Positions 8,914 through 16,859 of a stretch of 64,000 nucleotides of DNA are shown here, in pieces. A program made the translations under genes and the position numbers. Within the stretch, counting starts at the first letter, position 1. Each line of letters begins with the position of its first letter. The stretch lies in NCBI GenBank assembly GCA_963793335.1, contig CAWBZS010000012.1:1-64000 (forward strand), given 5' to 3'. The notes under the pieces were generated by a model, which was not told where the DNA came from, ran no database searches, and saw only the letters and a program-made list of their open reading frames with translations. This DNA comes from Sva-07 sp963793335. GTDB lineage: Bacteria > Actinomycetota > Acidimicrobiia > Acidimicrobiales > Ilumatobacteraceae.

Positions 8914-9537
8914 TCAGAGGCTGTCGAGAAAGAGCTGATGCAACCGGGTGTCGTCGGTCAGTTCCGGGTGGAACGCTGCCACCGTACATCGTGCGCTGCG
9001 CACAAGAACAGGTACACCATCATGCTGCGCGAGCACTTCGACATCGGCACCGACCCGCTCGACCAGCGGCGCGCGGATGAAGACGGCGTGGAAACCACCA
9101 TCGAGACCGGCGATGTCGAGGTCGGCCTCGAAGCTGTCGAGTTGACGGCCGTAGCCGTTGCGACGCACGGTGATGTCGATCAGATCGAACCCGCGCTGGT
9201 CGGGTCGGCCGTCGAGCACATCGGTCGCGCACAGGATCATTCCGGCGCAGGTGCCGAGCACTCCCAAGCCGTCAGCGAGGCGCCCCTTCAGTTCATCGAA
9301 CAGACCGCTCGTGGTGAGCAGATGCGACATCGTCGTGCTCTCACCACCCGGAAGCACGATCGCATCGAGGCCGACGAGGTCAGCCGGTGTGCGCACGAGC
9401 GGGGCCTGCACACCGAGTTGTTGGAACCTGCGCTGATGGACCCCGAACGCGCCCTGCAGCGCAAGCACGCCGACGTTCGGGCGTGCACGAGCAGAACCGG
9501 GGTCACCAACCCCGTTCGGCATATCGCTGGTTGACAT
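8914..9537 (-). CDS. pdxT: Pyridoxal 5'-phosphate synthase glutaminase subunit PdxT
   Basis: PdxT is a class I glutamine amidotransferase that hydrolyses glutamine and channels ammonia to PdxS. The nucleophile cysteine is in GVLGTCAGMIL and the His-Glu pair is in VAAFHPELTDD. LPGGESTTM is the oxyanion/glutamine-binding block. From the first ATG (9537) the protein has 207 residues and overlaps pdxS by 35 bases. The family core begins only at PNVGVLALQGAF, so ATG 9522 is also possible. Either way it overlaps pdxS, suggesting coupled translation of the two subunits. Confidence 0.95.
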   Translation of the reverse strand: MSTSDMPNGVGDPGSARARPNVGVLALQGAFGVHQRRFQQLGVQAPLVRTPADLVGLDAIVLPGGESTTMSHLLTTSGLFDELKGRLADGLGVLGTCAGMILCATDVLDGRPDQRGFDLIDITVRRNGYGRQLDSFEADLDIAGLDGGFHAVFIRAPLVERVGADVEVLAQHDGVPVLVRSARCTVAAFHPELTDDTRLHQLFLDSL

Positions 9538-10384
9538 CGTCCATCTCGATGCCGGTCATCGGGGCACCGAGCCCGCGGCTCACCTTGGCGAGGATGTCAG
9601 CATCGTTGAAGTGCGTCGTCGCCTCGACGATCGCCTTGGCACGCGGCGAGGGGTCTTCGGACTTGAAGATGCCCGAGCCGACGAAGACGGCTTCGGCCCC
9701 CAACTGCATGGCGAGCGCAGCGTCGGCCGGCGTCGCGAGACCACCGGCGCAGAACAGGGGAACCGGCAGCACGCCGGTCTCGGCGATCTCCTGCACGAGC
9801 GGCAGCGGGGCCTGCAGACGCTTGGCCCAGTCGAACAGCTCGGCATCGTCGGCCTGCGTGATCTTCTTCATGTCACCGATGATGTTGCGCAGATGCCGAA
9901 CCGCTTCGACGACGTTGCCGGTGCCGGCCTCCCCCTTCGAGCGGATCATCGCCGCGCCTTCGGAGATGCGTCGCAGCGCCTCCCCCAGATTGGTTGCACC
10001 GCACACGAACGGTACGTCGAACGCGTACTTGTCGATGTGGTGGGCTTCGTCCGCGGGCGTGAGCACTTCGGATTCGTCGATGAAGTCGACGCCGAGCGCT
10101 TGCAGGATCTGCGCTTCGACGAAATGCCCGATCCTCACCTTGGCCATCACGGGAATCGACACCGCTTCCTGGATCCCCTCGATCATCTCGGGGTCGCTCA
10201 TGCGGGCCACGCCGCCGTCGCGTCGAATGTCGGCGGGCACACGCTCGAGCGCCATCACCGCCACCGCGCCGGCGTCCTCGGCCACCTTGGCCTGGCCAGG
10301 GGTGACCACATCCATGATGACGCCACCCTTCATCATCTCGGCGAGGCCACGCTTGACAGGGAAGGTTCCGGTGGTACGGGTCAT
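9503..10384 (-). CDS. pdxS: Pyridoxal 5'-phosphate synthase lyase subunit PdxS
   Basis: PdxS is the 293-residue TIM-barrel synthase that makes PLP from ribose 5-phosphate, glyceraldehyde 3-phosphate and ammonia. The start is placed at ATG 10384, giving the family N-terminus TGTFPVKRGLAEMMKGGVIM. The active-site lysine block PVMAKVRIGHFVEAQ and the phosphate-binding GEAGTGNVVEAVRH are present. The frame is open further 5' but carries no family similarity there. It forms the dodecameric core of the PLP synthase with PdxT. The PLP-handling protein YggS is encoded elsewhere in this window. Confidence 0.96.
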   Translation of the reverse strand: MTRTTGTFPVKRGLAEMMKGGVIMDVVTPGQAKVAEDAGAVAVMALERVPADIRRDGGVARMSDPEMIEGIQEAVSIPVMAKVRIGHFVEAQILQALGVDFIDESEVLTPADEAHHIDKYAFDVPFVCGATNLGEALRRISEGAAMIRSKGEAGTGNVVEAVRHLRNIIGDMKKITQADDAELFDWAKRLQAPLPLVQEIAETGVLPVPLFCAGGLATPADAALAMQLGAEAVFVGSGIFKSEDPSPRAKAIVEATTHFNDADILAKVSRGLGAPMTGIEMDDVNQRYAERGW

Positions 10385-10427
10385 CTCGTCAGCGTACTTT
10401 CGTGTCGGGCGATCTGCTGTGGTGAGA

Positions 10428-11528
10428 TCAGGGTGCGGGTGGTGCTGCGGGCAACACCTCGACACCGCCGGCGTTGACGTCGTTGACGTCGGCCAGCTCG
10501 ATCCACGTGTTGCCGGGGTTCAGTGCGATGGGATCGCCGTCGGCGTCGAACAGGCCGATCGGAGCCTGGTTGGTGTCGCGGCCCCAGGTACCGACGGTGA
10601 CGCCGCCATCGCTGAACACCCAGACCGGTCCGGTTCCGACCGACTGCGCCTCGGGGCTGTTGCGGTCTGCCGGACTGGGCAGGTATTCGACACCCATCAC
10701 GACGACGTTGGTGGCTCGGATGCGTCCGAACACGTTGTCGTCGTGCGGGCGGCCGCGCTGGGAGCGATCGAACTTGGAGAACTCGGGGTTCCACGTCCAT
10801 TCGATGCTCTCGCCACCGACGCGGACTCTGGTGCCACCCGTTGGGTCGCCGCCGAACGTCGCATCGGTGTCGAGGTAGATGAACTGCTGCGGCGGCGGGA
10901 TCGGCGGGTCACCGGGTTCCTGCCCCCAGATCACGTCGGTCGAGGTGTACAGGTTGTGCGGTGCCGAACCCGACCCCCGGAAGTAGCCGTTGGCAGCGTT
11001 CGGGCCCATGTTCACCAGCGTCGAGTCGTTGATCGCCCGGGTCACGCTCGGGTTGCCGCCGCTCCAGACGAACAACGGGAAGAAGAACGACGTGAAGAGA
11101 TCGATGTCCTGGGTCCGCCCCGATCGGATCGGCCCGATCGGGTCCGAGCTCTGAGAGTGGAACACCGCGGCGAATCGGGTCGTGCGGCCTTCGACGACTT
11201 CCTCGAAGACGATGTCGGCAACGGCGAGGCCGCTGTGATTCGGCACTGCCCGACTGTTGTTGTCGATCTTGGCGACGAGCGCTGCTCTCACCGGAATCTC
11301 GTCCTCGCTCTCGATCACCGCACCGGTGAGCGGCTGCCGGATCACGACGGGGACGGTCGTGGTCGTGGGGGGCACGGTCGTGGTCGTGGGGGGCACGGTC
11401 GTGGTCGTCGTGGTCGTGCTGGTGGTGGTGGTCGACGTGGAGGCGGCGCTCTCGTCGTCACCACCGCCACATGCGGCGACGACGAGCGCGAGGACGGCGA
11501 GGCCGGCAATCGGACGGTTCAGCTTCAT
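10428..11528 (-). CDS. DUF3048 lipoprotein (YerB-like)
   Basis: The 366-residue protein starts with a lipoprotein signal (hydrophobic run, then VVAAC at the lipobox). A threonine-rich linker of about 35 residues with repeated TTTTVPP units follows, and then a DUF3048 domain. Conserved DUF3048 pieces include RAALVAKIDNNSRAVPNHSG, DIVFEEVVEGRTTRFAAVFH and IGPIRSGRTQDIDL. It should be anchored to the outer face of the membrane. The family is widespread in Gram-positives with no established biochemistry. Its ATG shares one base with the htpX stop (TGATG), so it is made together with that protease. Confidence 0.88.
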   Translation of the reverse strand: MKLNRPIAGLAVLALVVAACGGGDDESAASTSTTTTSTTTTTTTVPPTTTTVPPTTTTVPVVIRQPLTGAVIESEDEIPVRAALVAKIDNNSRAVPNHSGLAVADIVFEEVVEGRTTRFAAVFHSQSSDPIGPIRSGRTQDIDLFTSFFFPLFVWSGGNPSVTRAINDSTLVNMGPNAANGYFRGSGSAPHNLYTSTDVIWGQEPGDPPIPPPQQFIYLDTDATFGGDPTGGTRVRVGGESIEWTWNPEFSKFDRSQRGRPHDDNVFGRIRATNVVVMGVEYLPSPADRNSPEAQSVGTGPVWVFSDGGVTVGTWGRDTNQAPIGLFDADGDPIALNPGNTWIELADVNDVNAGGVEVLPAAPPAP

Positions 11529-12433
11529 CAGAGTTCTCTCAACAGTGCGATGCGCTCATCGAGCGGGGGGTGGGTGTCGAACATTCGGTGGACGCCGCCG
11601 AGCTTGCCGTCGTCGCCGACCCCGCTCATGGGCTGCTCGATCCACAAGTGTGCCGTCGCCGTGGACGCCGAATGCGTCACTGTCGTGTCGTCCTTGAGTT
11701 TCTCGAGCGCGGAGATCAGCCCGGGCGGATAGCGGGTGAGTTGAATCGCGCTCACGTCGGCGAGGGTTTCGCGCCGGCGCGAGATCGTGGACTGCATGAC
11801 TCTGGCGATGATCGGCGCGGTGATCAGTAGTCCGATACCCACGAACGCCAAGGGATTGCTGGAATCGCTGCGGTCGCCGGCCCGTGCGACACGGCCGCCG
11901 TTCCACCACATCATGCGAATCGCAAGGTCGGCCATCAATGCAACCGACCCCACCATCACGACCGCCAACGTCGAGACCAAGATGTCGTAGTTGCGGATGT
12001 GGCTCAGTTCGTGGGCGACCACGCCTTCGAGCTCGACCCGGTTCATCTTCTCGAGCAGCCCGGTGGTGACCGCGATCGCGGCGTGGTTCGGATTGCGTCC
12101 GGTGGCGAACGCGTTCGGCGCCGGGTCGTCGACCACGTAGACACCGGGCTTCGGGAGGCCTCCGGCGATACAGAGCCCTTCGACGAGGTTGTGGAGACGC
12201 TGGTACTCCTCGGGCGGCGCTGGTCGGGCCCGGCTCACCGCCAAGGCGATCTTGTCGGCGCGCCAGTAGGACGCAAACGCGATCGCCCCGCTGACGGCGA
12301 GTGCCACGAGCGTGAACCAGATGCCGTTGCCGACCACCACGCCGATCGCCGCGCCCACGAGCGCGACGAATCCGACAAAGCCCACCACGAGCAGGGTGCT
12401 TCGACGCTTGTTCGATCGGATGAGTTCGAACAT
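11528..12433 (-). CDS. htpX: M48 family membrane zinc metalloprotease HtpX
   Basis: The 301-residue membrane protease degrades misfolded or damaged membrane proteins. Two transmembrane segments lie in the first 55 residues. The zinc site HELSHIRNYD is at 141-150, and a further hydrophobic pair follows at about 152-225. The third zinc ligand region (RRRETLADVSAIQLTRYP) is present. The order lemA-htpX is a common pairing in bacteria, with only 10 bases between the two genes here. The DUF3048 lipoprotein follows at a 1-base overlap. Confidence 0.94.
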   Translation of the reverse strand: MFELIRSNKRRSTLLVVGFVGFVALVGAAIGVVVGNGIWFTLVALAVSGAIAFASYWRADKIALAVSRARPAPPEEYQRLHNLVEGLCIAGGLPKPGVYVVDDPAPNAFATGRNPNHAAIAVTTGLLEKMNRVELEGVVAHELSHIRNYDILVSTLAVVMVGSVALMADLAIRMMWWNGGRVARAGDRSDSSNPLAFVGIGLLITAPIIARVMQSTISRRRETLADVSAIQLTRYPPGLISALEKLKDDTTVTHSASTATAHLWIEQPMSGVGDDGKLGGVHRMFDTHPPLDERIALLREL

Positions 12434-12443
12434 CGTCAGCGGA

Positions 12444-12998
12444 TCAGAACTCCACCGCGGGAACGGTGCGAGCTTGCTCGTCGGCCTCGAAGTAGTCCTT
12501 GGCCCCGAAGCCGAAGGTCTTGGCGACGATCACGGTTGGGAACGTCTCGAGCTTGTTGTCGTAGGTGAGCACACTGTCGTTGTAGAACTGCCGGGCGTAG
12601 GCGACGCGACCTTCGGTGGCGGTCAACTCCTCTTGGAGCGCCAGGAAGTTCTGGTTTGCCTTGAGATCTGGGTAGGCCTCACTCAGTGCGAACAGCTGGC
12701 GCAGCGCACCAGACAGCATGTTGCTGGCCTCGGCTTGTGCTGGCGGCGTGTCCGCCGCACTCAGTGCGTTGTTGCGGGCGGCGACGACCGCAGCGAGGGT
12801 CTCGCGCTCGTGTGCGGCATAGCCCTTGACGGTTTCGACAAGATTGGGAATGAGATCGAGGCGACGCTTGAGCTGGACGTCGATCTGCGACCAGGCGTTG
12901 TCGACCTGGTTGCGCGACCGCACCAGGGCGTTGTACGCGACGATGAGAGAAATCACGATGAGCGCCACGAGGACGGCCACGATGATGAACACGATCAT
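12444..12998 (-). CDS. lemA: LemA family protein
   Basis: The 184-residue protein has one N-terminal membrane anchor (residues about 2-22) and a long helical cytoplasmic or periplasmic part. Family blocks are YNALVRSRNQVDNAWSQIDV, RRLDLIPNLVETVKGYAAHE and YNDSVLTYDNKLETFP. LemA proteins have no known enzymatic activity; they often sit beside HtpX-type proteases, as here. The start ATG 12998 directly precedes the hydrophobic anchor. Confidence 0.94.
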   Translation of the reverse strand: MIVFIIVAVLVALIVISLIVAYNALVRSRNQVDNAWSQIDVQLKRRLDLIPNLVETVKGYAAHERETLAAVVAARNNALSAADTPPAQAEASNMLSGALRQLFALSEAYPDLKANQNFLALQEELTATEGRVAYARQFYNDSVLTYDNKLETFPTVIVAKTFGFGAKDYFEADEQARTVPAVEF

Positions 12999-13022
12999 TG
13001 AGGCGAGTCTACGACCCGGATG

Positions 13023-14144
13023 TCAACCGATCGGCGATGGGCGAATCGCCCGATAGATCGCCAGATACCGATCGGTCAGTGCCGACATCGCGAAGCCCTG
13101 CGCCCGCACGGAGCCGGCGGCGCGCAGCCGATCGCACAGTTCCCGATCGTGAACGGCCGCAGCCAGCGCATCGGCCAGGGCGTCGGCATCGCCGGGCTCG
13201 GCGAGGATCGAATCGACTCCCGATGTGGCCACGTTTCGATAGCCGTCGAGCGAACTCGCCACCACCGTGGTGCCCGCAGCCATCGCCTCGATCAACACCA
13301 CCCCGAACGACTCGCCGCCGAGTGATGGCGCGCAGAACACGTCAGCCGATCGAAGTCGGGCGAACTTCTCGTCGTCGGTGACGCGCCCCAGCCAATGGAA
13401 TCGCGGGTCGTTCGAGGTCCTGGCGGTCAGCTCCGCGGTGTCGGGGCCGGTGCCCGCGACCCAGACGTCGACCTCCAGACCCGAGCGCTGCACCGCTTCG
13501 ACGAGCACCCGCAGCCCCTTGCGTTCCTCGTGGCGGCCGCAGAAGAACACCGTCGGACGTGTCGCACCGGCGGCGGGAGCCCACGGCTCCACCGACTGAA
13601 TCGCATCGATCTCGACGCCGTTGAACAGCACCTCGTACTCTCCTCCGAGGTGGCTCTGCACCAGCGCGAGGGCATCTTTGGACACCACCACTTTTCGTTC
13701 GATCCGATCGAGCAGCCTGGTGAGCGCCGGCTGCAGGAGCCGGTAGCTGGCGGAGGTCCCAGCGGCGTGGAAGGTGGCCACGGTGGGTGCGGAGTGCACG
13801 ATCAGCGCGGTCGACGTCGGCCCCGGCGCGAGCGGCTCGTGGATGTGGATCACGTCGAATCGCTCGGCGGCCAGCACCCGCAACGTCCGCAATGCCGCGG
13901 AGGGGTCGGGCGCCAGCGGCGCGATCGAGCCGTTGGCCGCCAACGGCAACGAATTGCCGAGCGGCGTCACGAAGCTCTCCGGCGGCGGGCCATCGCACGG
14001 GCCGAGCACGCGGGCCTCGTGACCGCGCCGACGCAGCTCGCGAGCGAGTCCGAGCACCTGCGCCTGCACCCCGCCGGGAACCGTGAGGCTGTATGGGCTG
14101 ACGATGCCGACTCGGAGCATCCCGTCGTCGCCGAGGCCGCTCAT
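13023..14144 (-). CDS. pimA: Phosphatidylinositol mannosyltransferase PimA-like (GT4)
   Basis: This GT-B glycosyltransferase probably transfers mannose from GDP-mannose to phosphatidylinositol, the first step of PIM synthesis. It has the GT4 N-terminus RVGIVSPYSLTVPGGVQAQV and the donor-site block PSLGGESFGVVLIEAMAAGT containing the E-x7-E motif. I set the start at ATG 14144 because it overlaps the upstream stop as ATGA (373 residues); ATG 14120 directly before LRVGIVSPYS is an alternative. PimA is favoured over other GT4 enzymes because of the pgsA and patA-like neighbours, which is the mycobacterial arrangement. Confidence 0.85.
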   Translation of the reverse strand: MSGLGDDGMLRVGIVSPYSLTVPGGVQAQVLGLARELRRRGHEARVLGPCDGPPPESFVTPLGNSLPLAANGSIAPLAPDPSAALRTLRVLAAERFDVIHIHEPLAPGPTSTALIVHSAPTVATFHAAGTSASYRLLQPALTRLLDRIERKVVVSKDALALVQSHLGGEYEVLFNGVEIDAIQSVEPWAPAAGATRPTVFFCGRHEERKGLRVLVEAVQRSGLEVDVWVAGTGPDTAELTARTSNDPRFHWLGRVTDDEKFARLRSADVFCAPSLGGESFGVVLIEAMAAGTTVVASSLDGYRNVATSGVDSILAEPGDADALADALAAAVHDRELCDRLRAAGSVRAQGFAMSALTDRYLAIYRAIRPSPIG

Positions 14145-15103
14145 CGACGATCGTCGCCGTATCCGGGATCGCTCGGCCAGTTGGGTTGAAAGAGATGCCA
14201 CTGCGACGGGGCCCGACGGATCAGTGTCTCCAACTCGTGTGCCAACAACTGTGTGCCGTGCGCGACGTCGTCGCGCAGGCGACCGTCAGTGCGCACGACC
14301 GGGACCGGCGGACGCACCCAGGCCACATGCCCATCGACGCGAGGTGTGAAGTACACCCCCGTCGGGAGCATTGGAGCACCGGTGCGTAGCGACAGCATCG
14401 CCGGACCGGCCGGCAGCGTCGTTCGCTCACCGAAGAACTCCACCTCCGGGCCGCCGCCCTGGAGGTCACGGTCCGCCAAGAGACACACGACATGGTTGTC
14501 CCGCAGCGCGCGCATCACGGTCTTGCCGGCATCGGCCCCGAGCGCAACCACCTGCATACCGAGCGCCGAGCGCAGGTCGACGAACCAGTCGAAGAGCTCG
14601 GGCGGTTCGATCCGTTCCACCACCACGGTGATCTGATGGCCCTGGTCGACGATCCAGCGGCCGGCCCATTCCCAGCCTCCGAGGTGCGGAAGCACCAGGA
14701 TCACTCCGTTGCCGGCGGCCAGACCATCGACGATGTGTTCGTAGCCCTCGACGTCGAAGCCTCGCTCGACGGTGTCGACCGACAGGTTCGGCAGACGGAA
14801 GCTCTCGAGCCAGTAGCGGGCGTACGAGTCGAACGCTTCCTGCACCGCACGCCGGAGAGCGATGCCCTGCAACGTCGGGTCCACCCGGCGAAGGTGACGC
14901 TCGATCATCTTTCGACGCTCCGGGCTCGCCACGTTCGCTCCCAGCCCGGCGGGCGTCACGAGGCCGGCAGCGATCAGCGCCGGCATGCGGCGAGCCGCAA
15001 GCGCGCCGAAGCGGTACGACGAGGTCGTGGCGGCGTCGGCGAGTCGTTTCGATCCAGGTACGTCACCTGGCGACACCCCGGGCAGCCTGCGGCGGCCGGC
15101 CAT
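14141..15103 (-). CDS. Lipid acyltransferase, PatA/LpxL-like (PIM acyltransferase)
   Basis: The 320-residue LpxL-HtrB family acyltransferase probably acylates a phosphatidylinositol mannoside on the inner membrane face. The catalytic H-x4-E/D region is LVLPHLGGWEWAG in the middle, and ADRDLQGGGPEVEFFGERT forms the second conserved block. It ends 4 bases into pimA (ATGA) and starts only 4 bases after the pgsA stop, so it belongs to one operon with the other PIM genes. The order pgsA-acyltransferase-pimA equals Rv2612c-Rv2611c-Rv2610c in Mycobacterium tuberculosis. The exact acyl acceptor is inferred from this context. Confidence 0.85.
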   Translation of the reverse strand: MAGRRRLPGVSPGDVPGSKRLADAATTSSYRFGALAARRMPALIAAGLVTPAGLGANVASPERRKMIERHLRRVDPTLQGIALRRAVQEAFDSYARYWLESFRLPNLSVDTVERGFDVEGYEHIVDGLAAGNGVILVLPHLGGWEWAGRWIVDQGHQITVVVERIEPPELFDWFVDLRSALGMQVVALGADAGKTVMRALRDNHVVCLLADRDLQGGGPEVEFFGERTTLPAGPAMLSLRTGAPMLPTGVYFTPRVDGHVAWVRPPVPVVRTDGRLRDDVAHGTQLLAHELETLIRRAPSQWHLFQPNWPSDPGYGDDRR

Positions 15104-15107
15104 GCGA

Positions 15108-15794
15108 TCAGGCTCGCCGGCGAGGAACGCGAGTGCGACGTCGCTCGGTGCGGGCCACTCGGCGACTCTGTCGACGTGAGCGCCGCATCTCGATCTTGGC
15201 AGCGGTCACCGGAGCAACGGCCGCTTGGGTCCAGACCTTGACGAATCGCTGCACTGCGGTGATCGAGGTGAGCGCCAGCATCACCCACAGGATGGGGATC
15301 AGCAACACGGGGAAGAGCAACCCGAAGCACAGGGCGATGATGCGCTCGGCACGCTCCATCAGCCCGCCCTTCGCATCGATCCCCAACGACTCGGCCTTCG
15401 CCCGCTGGTAGCTGATGATGCTCGACACCGCCATCACGGCAAACGGCAACAGCGTCATGTACGGCGATTCTTCGCTGGCGAAGTACCAGGCGATGCCACC
15501 GAGCAGGAGCGAGTCGGTGATTCGGTCCACCGTCGAGTCGAAGAACGCTCCTCGCTGGCTTGAGGTGTTCGATGCCTTTGCCAGCGCGCCGTCGAGCAGG
15601 TCGGGCAGTGCGGCGAGGATCACCAGCAGCAGACCGAGACGCAGCTCTCCTGCGCCGATCGCGACTGCGGCAGCGATGCCGACCAGCAGGCCGAGGATCG
15701 TCAGATGATCCGGGGTGAGCCCAGTCTTGCGGAGCGCTGCGCCAACTGGTTTGACGGCCTTGTCAACCGGAGCGCGGAACTTGCCGTCGAACAT
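15108..15794 (-). CDS. pgsA: CDP-alcohol phosphatidyltransferase (phosphatidylinositol(-phosphate) synthase)
   Basis: The 228-residue membrane enzyme joins CDP-diacylglycerol to an inositol (phosphate) headgroup. The CDP-OH motif runs DLLDGALAKAS, then GAFFDSTVDRITD: D-G-x2-A-K, G-x3-D-x3-D. The usual arginine after A is a lysine here. About five to six hydrophobic helices follow. A long arginine-rich tail ends the protein. ATG 15794 fits because the family N-terminus starts close to it. Placement before the PatA-like and PimA genes supports phosphatidylinositol rather than phosphatidylglycerol synthesis. Confidence 0.88.
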   Translation of the reverse strand: MFDGKFRAPVDKAVKPVGAALRKTGLTPDHLTILGLLVGIAAAVAIGAGELRLGLLLVILAALPDLLDGALAKASNTSSQRGAFFDSTVDRITDSLLLGGIAWYFASEESPYMTLLPFAVMAVSSIISYQRAKAESLGIDAKGGLMERAERIIALCFGLLFPVLLIPILWVMLALTSITAVQRFVKVWTQAAVAPVTAAKIEMRRSRRQSRRVARTERRRTRVPRRRA

Positions 15795-15804
15795 CGGGGC
15801 AACG

Positions 15805-16290
15805 CTATCGCAACTCGGCGATGGGTTCGGGGTTCGCCTCGGCGAGATGCTCGACCACGCGGCCGTCCACGGCGTCGACCAACACGAGACCGCGCTGCGT
15901 CGGCGGTTCATCGGCCGAGTAGCACAGCACGCGCCAGGTCGGACGGCTTCGAACTCCGCGCCAGACCTGCTGCGCAGAGGCGTGGCCGATGGGGAATCCG
16001 AGCGCCTGTTGCGCTGCGACGAGCGCCTGGGTCTCGTCGACGTGCATCTTCCAGCCACTGGTGATCGAGAAGATCCCGACCGCAGCGAGCACACCAGCAG
16101 CGACGAGCCAGCCGCCGTTGACCGCTGGCGCGTCGTCGAACAGCACGTAGACGAACACGCACGCTGCGGCGGTGACGAGGTACAGGGCACCCGGCCAGCG
16201 GCGACGGCTGTTGTCAGGGAACTGGTAGGGGCCAACGAACCCACTCGGATCGAGGTCTGCTGGGAGTTCGTCGCGCAGGTCGTCAGTCAT
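15805..16290 (-). CDS. Hypothetical membrane protein
   Basis: The 161-residue protein has two hydrophobic segments at about 33-50 and 58-78, with a short Asp/Pro-rich N-terminus and a soluble C-terminal half of about 80 residues (WKMHVDETQALVAAQQALGF onward). I do not recognise a family. It sits 10 bases from both the HIT gene before it and pgsA after it, so it is clearly a member of the operon. The mycobacterial cluster as I recall it has no gene in this position. A role in the lipid pathway is guesswork. Confidence 0.75.
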   Translation of the reverse strand: MTDDLRDELPADLDPSGFVGPYQFPDNSRRRWPGALYLVTAAACVFVYVLFDDAPAVNGGWLVAAGVLAAVGIFSITSGWKMHVDETQALVAAQQALGFPIGHASAQQVWRGVRSRPTWRVLCYSADEPPTQRGLVLVDAVDGRVVEHLAEANPEPIAELR

Positions 16291-16300
16291 CGGTGACAGG

Positions 16301-16858
16301 CTACTGACCGTCGTCGATCACGGTGACCCAACCGGCCCGCAGCTTTGCGGCGGTGTCGCCGATCGCCTCGGGGAGCGTCTGGGTGCTCGCGATCGCCGAC
16401 ATGAAATTCGAATCCCCGGTCCAACGGGGCACGACGTGCACATGAAGGTGCTCCGGAACCGATCCGCCCGCCGGTCGCCCGAGGTTGAGCCCCACGTTCA
16501 CACCGTCAGGCGCATACGTGCTGCGTACCACGCGGACCGCGTCGGTCACGGTGGCCCAGAGGTCGGTGGTCTCGGTGGTGGACAGACCGTCGAGGTCCGC
16601 CACTTCGCGACAGGGCACCACCAGGATGTGCCCGGTGGTGTACGGGAACAGGTTGACGACCACGAAACAGGTGCTCGACCGGTGGACGATGTGCGTCTCG
16701 GTGTCGGGGGCGCCCGAGGTCAACAGCTGGGTGAACACGCTCCCAGAGGCCTCCGCCTCGCCGTCGACCGGTCGGTCGCCTCGCTGGTCGGCGCCCGTCC
16801 GGACGGGTGCCGACGCCACGTAGCTCGATCGCCAGCCGGACCAGATCCGTTCCAGCAT
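16301..16858 (-). CDS. HIT domain protein (Rv2613c-like nucleotide phosphorylase/hydrolase)
   Basis: The 185-residue protein has the histidine triad HLHVHVVPRW near the C-terminus. Upstream it has FVVVNLFPYTTGHILVVPCR, the typical HIT strand. Enzymes of this branch split dinucleoside polyphosphates; the homologue next to mycobacterial pgsA1 is an Ap4A phosphorylase. The first about 40 residues (GRWSS-like region and a charged linker) are less conserved. ATG 16858 comes one base after the thrS stop (TGA-C-ATG), which strongly supports this start and coupling to thrS. Confidence 0.9.
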   Translation of the reverse strand: MLERIWSGWRSSYVASAPVRTGADQRGDRPVDGEAEASGSVFTQLLTSGAPDTETHIVHRSSTCFVVVNLFPYTTGHILVVPCREVADLDGLSTTETTDLWATVTDAVRVVRSTYAPDGVNVGLNLGRPAGGSVPEHLHVHVVPRWTGDSNFMSAIASTQTLPEAIGDTAAKLRAGWVTVIDDGQ

Positions 16859-16859
16859 G

